A stretch of DNA of 64,000 nt, from contig JAZUIN010000107.1 in NCBI GenBank assembly GCA_045642225.1, positions 62,001-126,000 of the forward strand. The letters are read 5' to 3'. Shown piece after piece: positions 8,553 through 17,614 of the stretch. The translations under genes and the position numbers were made by a program. Under the pieces are notes generated by a model. It was not told where the DNA came from, made no database searches, and worked only from the letters and a program-made list of their open reading frames with translations. The stretch comes from RUG191 sp045642225 (GTDB lineage Bacteria > Bacillota > Clostridia > Lachnospirales > Lachnospiraceae). The stretch's first letter is position 1; each line of letters opens with the position of its first letter.

Positions 8553-11221
8553 GGTTGATTTCTGTATATATAACAGGGTATGGAAAATTTGTAAATGAAT
8601 CCTTCGAATTTACAGAAGGACTAAATGTGTTTGTCAAAGAAAATGGGTGGGGAAAGTCTACTCTTTCAGCATTTATCAAAGCTATGTTCTTTGGTATGAA
8701 CGTTTCTAAGGCTAGGGAATTGAATGATAGACGTCATTATATGCCTTGGAGTAAGGGGCAATATGGCGGTAACTTAGTATTTGAGATTGATGGAAAGACT
8801 TATCGAATTGAGAGATTCTTTGGCAAGAAGGAATCAGAGGATGAATTTAAATTAATTGATTGTGATACAGAGAAGGAATCTGATGATTATTCTTCTAATA
8901 TTGGCGAAGAAATATTTGAAGTGGATCGAGATTCTTTTGAAAAGTCTGTTTTTGTTCCACAAAATGCATTAGGCACAGGGATGACGGATAGAATAAACGG
9001 TAAGATGGGAGATCTTGCTACTGTTCGAGATGATATCACTAATTTTGATTCTGCCATTAAGCGTATAGATGATGAGATTGCCATTTACAAGAAAAATAGT
9101 AAGACTGATAAGCGAGGCAAGATACTTCTTATTAATGACCAGATAAAGGCATTGAATGAAGATGTTGAGAGGTTGCCTGCTTATGAAGAATCGGCTAAAG
9201 GATTTAGTGATCTTCTTGAAGAACAGGACAAAGCTTATAAAGAATTAGAGCAGAAAAGAGATGAATTAAAGGACAAGATTCTTAAGCAAAGTGATAAAGA
9301 AAAGTCGCTCGGAGAATATAAATCTAAGCAAGAAAGTTTACAGGGCCTTAAGAAAGATTTAGATGAATTGGATGATTTCTTTGTTAATGGAATACCAGAG
9401 CTTGAAGAAGTCGATGAGTATCAGGAGATGGATAGGGCGTTAGAGCTATGTCGTAAAGAACTCGATACAATGAATGAAAAGATGCCGCCACAAGAAAAGG
9501 TAGACGAGTTAAAGACTCTTTTTGAAAAGCCTTTAGAAGACGACCAGATAGAAGGTTGGAAAGAAAAAGCAAATAGATTAAAAGAATTGCGTATTCAGAA
9601 AGAACATGCATCAATGTCTGATGAAGAGAAGGATGCGCTTCAAGAATTGAAATACTATTTCGCCAAAAAGGTTCCTACAGATGAGGAGCTAGAATTGATT
9701 CAAAAAGAGGCGGAAAATGTAAGTCTATTAGAAGGTCGATTGCACGAATTAAGAGATGTATATAAGCAGCAGAAAAAGACTTGTGATGAAGCTAAGCTAG
9801 AGCAAAAAGACGGTCCTGAAAGTGGAAGGGCGCAGAAGCTTTTAATGATTTTGGTTTCGCTAATACTTCTATTTGGAGGAATAGCTTTGGTTGCGTTTGT
9901 TCCTACAATGGCTGGAAGGATTACGGGTGTTATTTGTATGGCTATTGCAGCTTTAGTTCTTGTATTTGCATTTGTAATTAAAGCTAAGCGAAGTAAGGGG
10001 CATAAGCTTTTGCTTAAAGAATTAGAAAGAAATGCCAAGGAGGCGCTAGAGAAGTATGAGCATGTAAAAACTAAATACGAAGCATCGGCAAATATATGTA
10101 ATACATTTTTGTCAGATTTTCTTGTAAATGCTAACGACACGAAACTACAGATGATAATGGATATAAAGCTTAAGCTTAATAAGTATAAAACCTTGATAGA
10201 GAATGAGGGTCGTGCAATAGAAGCTGGCGGAAATGCCGTAGAGGAGTTAACGCAGCTTGAGGTAGAACTTTATACAGAATTATTGCATTTTCAAAATGTA
10301 TATAAGGTAGAAGATTTGTATACAAGCAATAGTGAAGAGGAGTTACTTGCAATGCTTGAAGAGGATAACAAATTATTCAAGCTGTATTATGAGTCAGATA
10401 ATGCAAGGCAAGAGTTGATTGAGACACAGGATAGATTAATTAAGACGTTAACTTCTTTTATTAATAGATTTCCTTCATTAGAACAAGAAACTATATTTGA
10501 GAAATTAGCAGAGATTAGAAGAAGAATAGAAAGCTTCTATGATTTGCAAAAACGTGTTAATGAAAATGAAGATGCAATAAAAATAATTGCTGAGAAGTTT
10601 GATATTTCAGAAAATACGGTATCCATTGATTTGTTGCAAAAGGAACAAGACGAAGTTGGTCAAGAAATAATTGAACTTACAGAAGCAATTAATATGACAA
10701 GAACTCAGCTAGCAGATGCGAGAGAGAGTATTTCAGATTGTGACGATAAAGCAGACACAATTGAGAAGCTTGTAGAAGAGAGAAGCGAGTATGAGACAAA
10801 TGTAGCATATTTAGAGGACACTAAGAAATATTTGACTCGTGCTAAAGAGAAATTTTTGGCAACTTATATGGGGCCACTTAGAAATGGGATGCGCGATTAT
10901 TTGTCGCGTATTGATGTAACAGACGAAGGTCCAATAGCAGATAAGTTCAAGATTGATACATCGCTTGCAGTTTCTTATAATTATGAAGGAGCAACGAAAT
11001 CTTCAGATTACTTCAGTGCAGGATATCAAGACATGGCTGCGCTATGTGCAAGATTCGCGCTTATAGACATCATGTATGAGAAAAACAAACCGATGATGGT
11101 GCTAGATGATCCGTTTACAAATCTAGATAAGAAGAAAGCCGAAATGGCGTTAAATCTTATAAAAGATTTATCTAAAGAAAATCAAATTATATACTTCACG
11201 TGTCACGAGTCACGTGCATAA
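8549..11221 (+). CDS. Rad50/YhaN-like AAA ATPase with membrane-spanning insert
   Basis: The 890-residue SMC-like protein begins with ISVYITGYGKFVNESFEF, the YhaN N-terminal strand set, and a Walker A KENGWGKST in which the usual first Gly is Lys. Coiled-coil regions span ~170-430 and ~490-780. Two adjacent hydrophobic helices lie in the middle (residues ~431-452 and ~458-479), as in YhaN relatives, suggesting attachment to the membrane. The C-terminus has the signature-like SAGYQDMAALCARFAL, Walker B MMVLDDPFTNLD and the H-loop region YFTCHES. It is coupled to the nuclease gene upstream by an ATGA overlap. Confidence 0.85.
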   Translation: MRLISVYITGYGKFVNESFEFTEGLNVFVKENGWGKSTLSAFIKAMFFGMNVSKARELNDRRHYMPWSKGQYGGNLVFEIDGKTYRIERFFGKKESEDEFKLIDCDTEKESDDYSSNIGEEIFEVDRDSFEKSVFVPQNALGTGMTDRINGKMGDLATVRDDITNFDSAIKRIDDEIAIYKKNSKTDKRGKILLINDQIKALNEDVERLPAYEESAKGFSDLLEEQDKAYKELEQKRDELKDKILKQSDKEKSLGEYKSKQESLQGLKKDLDELDDFFVNGIPELEEVDEYQEMDRALELCRKELDTMNEKMPPQEKVDELKTLFEKPLEDDQIEGWKEKANRLKELRIQKEHASMSDEEKDALQELKYYFAKKVPTDEELELIQKEAENVSLLEGRLHELRDVYKQQKKTCDEAKLEQKDGPESGRAQKLLMILVSLILLFGGIALVAFVPTMAGRITGVICMAIAALVLVFAFVIKAKRSKGHKLLLKELERNAKEALEKYEHVKTKYEASANICNTFLSDFLVNANDTKLQMIMDIKLKLNKYKTLIENEGRAIEAGGNAVEELTQLEVELYTELLHFQNVYKVEDLYTSNSEEELLAMLEEDNKLFKLYYESDNARQELIETQDRLIKTLTSFINRFPSLEQETIFEKLAEIRRRIESFYDLQKRVNENEDAIKIIAEKFDISENTVSIDLLQKEQDEVGQEIIELTEAINMTRTQLADARESISDCDDKADTIEKLVEERSEYETNVAYLEDTKKYLTRAKEKFLATYMGPLRNGMRDYLSRIDVTDEGPIADKFKIDTSLAVSYNYEGATKSSDYFSAGYQDMAALCARFALIDIMYEKNKPMMVLDDPFTNLDKKKAEMALNLIKDLSKENQIIYFTCHESRA

Positions 11222-11223
11222 TA

Positions 11224-11263
11224 AAAACCTTCTACTCATTGTAATAATGGGTGGAAGGTTTTT
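11224..11263. terminator. Bidirectional intrinsic terminator
   Basis: The stem AAAAACCTTC..TCATT / AATGG..GAAGGTTTTT sits between the convergent YhaN-like and FliD-like genes. The A/T runs on both sides allow termination from either direction. Confidence 0.85.
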
Positions 11264-12548
11264 ATAAACTTCTATCAACAAGTAATCCTGCATAAGTAGA
11301 ACTTGCATATACTGCGGAGAAGTTCTTCCCTGGATTCTTGTATTCTACTGTTAATTTGTCAACATATTTCATAGGGTTGATTGCTGTAGTATCTGCAGCT
11401 TTTGATAACGCATTCTTGAATCTGTTAAGAGTTTTAAATACGTCATCTCGATTCTCGCCTGTAATACCAGCTTGGAGCTTTTCGCGATCCATAGTTAAGG
11501 TATTGTCTTCTTCCAAGTTAATTCCTATTGCAGATAAATCATTATTAAGAGAACGTCCTATCTTGGTCATTTCGTTTAATAATTGATTGTTTGAATGTGC
11601 ACTAGAATATTGGCGACCAACTTCAACCATATTATTGTATGCAGTTAATAAATCTGACAAGCCATCTGCTAATGCATCAGTATTCGTCTTGAATCCTACG
11701 TTAACACCGTTGCCATCAGTTGGATTCTTGAGGGTTATCTCAAATTCTTTGTTGATGGTAAATGTATTCGACATAGAAGCATGTTCATTACCATTAAGTG
11801 TAAACGAAGAATTAGTAGCAGGTGAAGAAATGTTATTGATACCTAACAAGTTAACTTCTTTCCATGATGTGTTCGTCTCAATTGTAAATTGATTTTCAAC
11901 GCCATCAGGAAGACCTGTGTTTTTGGATATTAATTGTATCGCTGTTCTGTCTTGCTCGTTAGAAATAACTTCTGCCTTAAGTCCTACATCACTTGCATTA
12001 ACAAGTCTTGCAATTTTCTTCTGAACATCTAAATTACTTTCTCCTAATCCAACGTTAAATTGGAATTCGTAAGAGTTGCTAGAAGTATTAAGGTCAAATG
12101 AGAAATGACCTTCTTCAAAATTGCTATCAATAGGATCTAAGAATTTACCAGTGTTAATCTGAGGCTTTGCTAATTCTTTAACTTCCATCTGGAAGGTAGA
12201 TGTAGCATCCGCTTCACCATCGCCTATGTAGGTTACACCAATCTTGTCTTCGTTAGAAGATACAGCGACCTTCTTATCAAGTAGTGATTCTATATTGTCG
12301 CCACCTGAGAAAACATCAGATATAGCATTCTTAGTTGCTCTAGCATTTTCCTTCAAATCTATAACGAATTTCTGGATTTCGCTATCTTCCATGTTAATCT
12401 TATAAAGAGGAGACTCTTTATTGATTTTTAACATGTTGTTATAGACTGAACGTAATTCACTTTTCTTGTGAGAATCATGTCTAGAACCTATTGTCTTAGG
12501 ACCGTATGTAGACAGATAATAATTGTATACAGAATCGATCTTAGCCAT
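11262..12548 (-). CDS. FliD-like (flagellar capping protein-like) protein, solitary
   Basis: The protein has 428 residues from the ATG at 12548. A strong AAGGAGGGG lies 8-10 bases before this ATG, so I prefer it to the in-frame ATG 24 bases upstream. Features of FliD/HAP2 are the mid-region FQMEVKELAKPQ (FliD-type D2 entry), repeated beta-rich modules with Asn/Thr-rich turns, and a helical C-terminal part, DALADGLSDLLTAYNNMVEVG, with KTLNRFKNALSKAADT. No signal peptide is visible, consistent with type III export. No other flagellar gene is in the window. It could serve a flagellum encoded elsewhere or be a repurposed surface protein. Confidence 0.7.
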   Translation of the reverse strand: MAKIDSVYNYYLSTYGPKTIGSRHDSHKKSELRSVYNNMLKINKESPLYKINMEDSEIQKFVIDLKENARATKNAISDVFSGGDNIESLLDKKVAVSSNEDKIGVTYIGDGEADATSTFQMEVKELAKPQINTGKFLDPIDSNFEEGHFSFDLNTSSNSYEFQFNVGLGESNLDVQKKIARLVNASDVGLKAEVISNEQDRTAIQLISKNTGLPDGVENQFTIETNTSWKEVNLLGINNISSPATNSSFTLNGNEHASMSNTFTINKEFEITLKNPTDGNGVNVGFKTNTDALADGLSDLLTAYNNMVEVGRQYSSAHSNNQLLNEMTKIGRSLNNDLSAIGINLEEDNTLTMDREKLQAGITGENRDDVFKTLNRFKNALSKAADTTAINPMKYVDKLTVEYKNPGKNFSAVYASSTYAGLLVDRSL

Positions 12549-12612
12549 GTTTTGTCCCCTCCTTTCTTCCATGAAATAAATGCTTGAAAAAGTCCTTTTT
12601 CTGCAAAAGGGT

Positions 12613-12660
12613 AAAAAAGTCCATTAATATATATTAAGTATACTATAGATGGGCTTTTTT
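12613..12660. other. Long AT-rich hairpin between divergent genes
   Basis: AAAAAAGTCCAT at 12613-12624 is complementary, with one G:T pair, to ATGGGCTTTTTT at 12649-12660, and encloses a TA-rich loop that can fold on itself. It looks like a bidirectional terminator but lies between divergent start codons. It may insulate the two promoters or be the operator or attenuator of either gene. Confidence 0.5.
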
Positions 12661-12748
12661 GTCATCTACTACATGTTGAAAAGTCACATCAAAGAGAGTA
12701 AGATATAGTAGTGTTATATCAATTACATTTACATAGAAAGGCTTTAAA

Positions 12749-13321
12749 ATGTATATAATAGTTGGACTTGGTAATCCTACAATGAAATACGCGAAGACAA
12801 GGCATAATGTAGGGTTTGACACCATAGATATGATTTCAAAAAAGTATAAAATCAAGATTAAGAAAAGAGGCTTTAAAGCTCAATATGGCGAGGGACATAT
12901 TGGAAATGAAAAAGTTGTTTTGGTTAAGCCGATGACATTTATGAATAACAGCGGAGAGGCAGTAAAGGAAATCGTTGATTATTATAAGATTGATCCTACG
13001 AAAGAGCTTATAATTATATATGATGATTTGTCACTTGACGTCGGAACAATTCGTATTAGACTTAAGGGTAGTGCAGGTGGACATAATGGCATCAAAAGTA
13101 TAATTAAATATTTAGGGACTCAAGAATTTCCAAGAGTAAAGGTAGGCATTGGCGCAGTGCCAGAAGGTGGAGATATCATAAATCATGTTCTAGGTAAATT
13201 CCCTCGAGAAGATAGACGTGATATCAAAAAGGTTTTCGAAGTTCTTACAGATGTAATAGAGTTTATGATTTGTGAGAGTATGGAAAAGTCTATGAGCAAA
13301 TATAATGGAAAGTGTATATAA
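12749..13321 (+). CDS. pth: Peptidyl-tRNA hydrolase
   Basis: A 190-residue Pth1 enzyme that releases peptides from tRNA after drop-off. Visible motifs are IVGLGNPTMKYAKTRHNVGF (with the catalytic His in RHN), KPMTFMNNSG, YDDLSLDVG (catalytic Asp) and GGHNGIKSI. The length is normal. AAAGG precedes the ATG. The stop codon TAA overlaps the mfd ATG (TAATG at 13319-13323), giving a pth-mfd operon as in Bacillus and many Clostridia; the small fin gene that separates them in Bacillus is absent. Confidence 0.97.
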   Translation: MYIIVGLGNPTMKYAKTRHNVGFDTIDMISKKYKIKIKKRGFKAQYGEGHIGNEKVVLVKPMTFMNNSGEAVKEIVDYYKIDPTKELIIIYDDLSLDVGTIRIRLKGSAGGHNGIKSIIKYLGTQEFPRVKVGIGAVPEGGDIINHVLGKFPREDRRDIKKVFEVLTDVIEFMICESMEKSMSKYNGKCI

Positions 13322-16300
13322 TGAATATTTTCAAAGAACCATATTCCTCCCTAGTAGATATGAAATCCTTAAGGGAGGATTTGTTAACTACAAATAAAAA
13401 ATATGAATTATCTGGTTGCATAGATGCTATAAAGCCGAGTGTTATTAATGGTATGGCTTCTAAGCAAACAATAGTTATAACAAGGGACGACTTGCGTGCA
13501 AGAGAGCTTCTTGAGAAGTATAGAAGCTTTTCGAATCAAGGCGTAATGTTTCCAGCGAAGGATGTAATTTTCTATCAATCAGATATTCGTGGTAATGCGC
13601 TAACTAAAGAGCGACTTACGGCGATTAATAATATTTTGACTAGTGAAAATGTTACTGTATTTTTGAGTATAGATGCTTTGAGTAATTGTTTACCGAATCC
13701 AGAAAGCTTTAGGAAAAGTTTTCTTAAAACGGCTGTTGGAGAAGAACTAGATTTAAATGTATGGAAGAAAACCTTGGTTTCTCTTGGATTTGAAAATGTA
13801 TTGAGTGTTGAGCATCCAGGTGAATTTGCAGTTAGAGGTGGAATTCTTGATATATATTCTTTGACAATGGATTTGCCAGTTAGAATTGAATTGTGGGGCG
13901 AAGAGGTGGATTCTATTAGAACATTTTCGCCAGAGAATCAGACCTCTTTAGAACAGATTGAAAATGTATCAATTGATCCAGCAAATGAGTTGGTTTTGAC
14001 AGAGGACGAGATAGCAGCAGGTTTGGAGAAAATGAAAGAGGAAAGTGCTATTCTTGTCGCTAAATTAAGAGAAGAGTTCAAGACTGAAGAAGCTCATAGA
14101 ATTCAGACGACAGTGGAAAGAATTGTTGAAGAAATAGAGGAAGGCTGGGGACTTCAAGAACTAGAAATAAATATGACTTATTTCTTAAAACAGACATATT
14201 CTATATTGGATTTTTTTGATGAAAATGCTGTGGTAATCTATGACGACGCAAGAAATTTAAGAGAAGAATTGAAGGCTAGAGAAGACGTCTTTATCGATAG
14301 TATGACTAGGCGATTAGAAAAGGGGTATGTGTTGCCTTCTCAGCTTGAAATGATAAAGCCAACAGAATTGATAATGGATAAGCTAGAGAAATTTCCTAGC
14401 TTGATAATGTCTACTTTAGATACTCGTATAAAAGGTATTAAGGTTGAGAAGAGAGTATATGTTAAAGCACTTTCTATAACAAGCTATGGCGGAAGCTTTG
14501 AAGCTTTAGTTAAGGATTTGAAGAAGTATAAAGATAACAATATGAAGGTTGTTATTACAACAAATTCTAGAACTAAAGCAAAGCGTTTGGCTCGAGATAT
14601 TCAGGATAGAGATCTTAACGCATTTTACTCAGAGGAAGAAGATAAAGAGTTACATCCAAGAGAGGTTTTGGTCACTGTAGCAGACCTTGAAAAGGGTTTT
14701 ATTTTTCCAGAATGTAATATGGCATTTATATCCGAGAATGACATTTTTGGAATAAATACTAGTAAGAAGAAAAAGCGTAGAAAAATATTTGATGGTGAGA
14801 AATTTAACTCCTTAGCAGAGTTAAATGCTGGTGATTATGTTGTTCACGAAAATCATGGTGTGGGTATTTACCGCGGCATAGAGAAAATAGAAGTGGACAA
14901 AATAATGAAGGATTATATCAAAATAGAGTATGCAAAAAATGGCAATTTATTTATACTTGCATCTCAGTTTGATAAGATTCAAAAATATGGAAATTCAGAA
15001 GGCAGAAAACCAAAATTAAGTACGCTTGGTTCACCACAATGGACTAAAACCAAAGAATCAGTACAGCAGGCAGTAGGACAAGTTGCAAAGGAACTTGTAG
15101 ATTTGTATGCTTTACGACAACAAAATACAGGCTTTAAATACACGAAAGATACAGTGTGGCAAACTGAGTTTGAAGAAGCATTTCCATACGAAGAAACAAG
15201 AGGTCAGATAGAAGCTATAGAAGCGGTCAAAGCAGATATGGAAAGTGACAAGATAATGGATCGCTTGATTTGTGGGGATGTAGGATATGGTAAAACTGAG
15301 ATTGCTATTCGAGCTGCATTTAAGGCGGTGCAAGATAATAAGCAGGTTGTGATTTTGTGCCCGACAACAATTCTTGCCGAGCAGCATTATAATACATTTT
15401 CACAAAGGATGAAGGAATATCCAGTGGGAATAGAATTGCTATGTAGATTTAGAACTCCAGCTCAGCAAAAGGAAGCTATTAAGGGAGTGAAAAATGGAAG
15501 CGTTGATATTTTGATTGGTACGCATAGGGCGTTATCAAAGGATGTTGAATTTAAGGATTTAGGACTTCTTATCATTGACGAGGAGCAGCGCTTTGGCGTT
15601 AATCATAAGGAGAAGATAAAAGCTCTTAAGAAAAATGTTGATGTTATATGTCTATCAGCGACACCGATTCCAAGAACGCTACACATGAGCTTAGTTGGTA
15701 TTCGTGATATGAGTGTTTTAGAAGAAGCGCCAAATGACAGAATGCCGATACAGACCTTTGTATTTGAATATAATGAGGAAATGGTAAGGGATGCAATCCT
15801 TAGAGAAATGCATCGTGGTGGACAGGTCTATTATGTATATAATCAGGTGAAAACGATTGCTGATATGGCGGCGTTTATAGAGCGGCTTGTGCCAGAAGCA
15901 ACAGTTGCCTACGCCCATGGGCGTATGTCGGAGAATAGGCTTGAGGATATAATGAGCGACTTTGTAAATGGTGAGATAGATGTCCTTATAGCGACAACCA
16001 TTATCGAGATTGGTATTGATATTCCAAATGTTAATACAATGATTATTCACGATGCAGAGAAGCTAGGCTTGTCTCAGTTGTATCAGCTTAGAGGTCGGAT
16101 TGGCAGAAGCAACAGAATGGCGTACGCTTTCTTTATGTACAAGAAGGATAAGGTGCTTAAAGAAGTGGCTGAAAAGCGTCTTGCGGCTATCAAAGAATTT
16201 TCTGATTTGGGAAGCGGATTTAAGATTGCACTTCGAGATTTGGAAATACGAGGTGCTGGAAATATGCTTGGCAAAGAACAGCATGGTCATCTTGAGGCAG

Positions 16301-16836
16301 TAGGGTATGACTTGTATTGTAAAATGTTAAATAATGCAGTTAAGGCAGAGAAGGGAATAGAAGAGGTTAGAGATTACGAAACAACAATAGACCTTAATAT
16401 GGACGCTTTTATTCCTAGTAAGTATATCGAAAATGAAGTTCATAAGTTAGATGCATATAAAAGAATTGCAGAGATTAATTCAGATGAAGACTATAGAACA
16501 ATGCTCGATGAATTGATTGATAGATTTGGAGAACCACCGAAGAGCGTTCTTAATTTGTTGTACATTTCCAAGGTGAAATGCAAGGCGCATAATGCGTACA
16601 TTACAGAGATTAAAGAACAAGGAAACGATATACATTTTCATATGTATAAGAATGCCAAAATTAATCCAGATAAGATACCAGAGCTAGTCAAGAAACATTA
16701 TCCATATATTACATTTTCTGCGAAAGCAACAGATCCAGAATTTGTGTTTAATACGAAGGCAAATAGTAGGTTGCTGCAGAAGGATGTATATAATTATATG
16801 GTGGAATTTATTGAGGAATTGCAAGAGCTAGATTGA
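13321..16836 (+). CDS. mfd: Transcription-repair coupling factor Mfd
   Basis: The 1171-residue ATP-dependent translocase removes stalled RNA polymerase and recruits UvrA. I place the start at the ATG overlapping the pth stop; a GTG three codons upstream is possible but less likely. The UvrB-homology region is at the N-terminus. The RNA-polymerase-interacting domain (DYVVHENHGVGIYRGIE) lies around residue 500. The RecG-like motor has Walker A CGDVGYGKTEIA, motif II LLIIDEEQRFG, motif III LSATPIPRTLHM and motif VI QLRGRIGRS. The C-terminal TRCF domain includes EVHKLDAYKRI. All motor motifs are intact. Confidence 0.97.
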   Translation: MNIFKEPYSSLVDMKSLREDLLTTNKKYELSGCIDAIKPSVINGMASKQTIVITRDDLRARELLEKYRSFSNQGVMFPAKDVIFYQSDIRGNALTKERLTAINNILTSENVTVFLSIDALSNCLPNPESFRKSFLKTAVGEELDLNVWKKTLVSLGFENVLSVEHPGEFAVRGGILDIYSLTMDLPVRIELWGEEVDSIRTFSPENQTSLEQIENVSIDPANELVLTEDEIAAGLEKMKEESAILVAKLREEFKTEEAHRIQTTVERIVEEIEEGWGLQELEINMTYFLKQTYSILDFFDENAVVIYDDARNLREELKAREDVFIDSMTRRLEKGYVLPSQLEMIKPTELIMDKLEKFPSLIMSTLDTRIKGIKVEKRVYVKALSITSYGGSFEALVKDLKKYKDNNMKVVITTNSRTKAKRLARDIQDRDLNAFYSEEEDKELHPREVLVTVADLEKGFIFPECNMAFISENDIFGINTSKKKKRRKIFDGEKFNSLAELNAGDYVVHENHGVGIYRGIEKIEVDKIMKDYIKIEYAKNGNLFILASQFDKIQKYGNSEGRKPKLSTLGSPQWTKTKESVQQAVGQVAKELVDLYALRQQNTGFKYTKDTVWQTEFEEAFPYEETRGQIEAIEAVKADMESDKIMDRLICGDVGYGKTEIAIRAAFKAVQDNKQVVILCPTTILAEQHYNTFSQRMKEYPVGIELLCRFRTPAQQKEAIKGVKNGSVDILIGTHRALSKDVEFKDLGLLIIDEEQRFGVNHKEKIKALKKNVDVICLSATPIPRTLHMSLVGIRDMSVLEEAPNDRMPIQTFVFEYNEEMVRDAILREMHRGGQVYYVYNQVKTIADMAAFIERLVPEATVAYAHGRMSENRLEDIMSDFVNGEIDVLIATTIIEIGIDIPNVNTMIIHDAEKLGLSQLYQLRGRIGRSNRMAYAFFMYKKDKVLKEVAEKRLAAIKEFSDLGSGFKIALRDLEIRGAGNMLGKEQHGHLEAVGYDLYCKMLNNAVKAEKGIEEVRDYETTIDLNMDAFIPSKYIENEVHKLDAYKRIAEINSDEDYRTMLDELIDRFGEPPKSVLNLLYISKVKCKAHNAYITEIKEQGNDIHFHMYKNAKINPDKIPELVKKHYPYITFSAKATDPEFVFNTKANSRLLQKDVYNYMVEFIEELQELD

Positions 16837-16893
16837 AAATTTGCGAATAAAAATGTATAATTTTCTTAATGTGAAATAAGGAGAACTTATATA

Positions 16894-17565
16894 ATGAAAA
16901 AGAAGATTTGTTTATATCTATCTATAGTAATGGTTATATGTGTTGCATTAATGGGATGTGGCAAAATTAAAAATTATGATAAAGCATTAATAACTGCAGA
17001 TAAGGAAGAAGTTGTTACTCTTGGATATGCCAACTTTGCATTTAAGTATGACCAAGCGTTGTACGATTTCAAATATGTTCCTAGATATGGAGCTACTATG
17101 TGGACAGAAGATATGACAGGAACTGGTTCTACAATGGAGCAGCAGATTAAGGATAGCGTAATCGAGACTTTAGAAGAACAATATGTTATGAGAAAACATG
17201 CAACTGATTTTGGCATTAGCCTTTCAGAGGATGAAATTAAAGCAATAGAAGAAGCGGCAGATAAGTTTATAGAAGCAAATACAAGCTCTGGACTTAGCGC
17301 TTTAGGAGCTGATCGTGATACAGCAATACAATTGCTTACTAATATGACATATGTAAGTAAAGTTGAAAAAGCCATAATTGCAGAAGGAAAGGCAAACGGT
17401 CAAATTACTGATTCACAAGGCGAGTCTAATTATGTTAATACAATTGTTAGTGGCTGGAAGAATCAAGTAAAGTTTGAAGTCGATGATGCCTTGTGGAACG
17501 AAGTAAAGGTTTCGGACTTGTTCGAAGAAAGAGAGGCGGCAAGTACAACTAGTACAACAAAGTAA
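16894..17565 (+). CDS. SurA/PrsA-like lipoprotein without a PPIase domain
   Basis: The 223-residue lipoprotein has the signal MKKKICLYLSIVMVICVALMGC with lipobox ALMGC, giving Cys22 as the lipidated residue. The mature part is helical and matches the SurA N-terminal chaperone layout (an EEQYVMRKHATDFGISLSED segment). There is no rotamase domain, so it is shorter than PrsA. The tail SDLFEEREAASTTSTTK is low complexity. An AAGGAG ribosome site supports the start. It sits 57 bases after mfd, as peptidyl-prolyl isomerase-type lipoproteins often do in related genomes. A role as an extracytoplasmic folding factor is inference. Confidence 0.7.
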   Translation: MKKKICLYLSIVMVICVALMGCGKIKNYDKALITADKEEVVTLGYANFAFKYDQALYDFKYVPRYGATMWTEDMTGTGSTMEQQIKDSVIETLEEQYVMRKHATDFGISLSEDEIKAIEEAADKFIEANTSSGLSALGADRDTAIQLLTNMTYVSKVEKAIIAEGKANGQITDSQGESNYVNTIVSGWKNQVKFEVDDALWNEVKVSDLFEEREAASTTSTTK

Positions 17566-17571
17566 TTAAGT

Positions 17572-17597
17572 AAGTCACAGCTAAGCTGTGGCTTATT
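17572..17597 (+). terminator. Intrinsic terminator after the lipoprotein gene
   Basis: The stem AAGTCACAGC-TAA-GCTGTGGCTT is followed by ATTTTG. It covers an in-frame GTG at 17588, which is why the downstream ABC gene is better started at 17615. Confidence 0.7.
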
Positions 17598-17614
17598 TTG
17601 TAGTGGAGAATAAA

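Noticed and set aside
17588..17614. GTG start for the ABC half-transporter at 17588
   Set aside because: It lies in the terminator stem and has no Shine-Dalgarno; the ATG at 17615 does.
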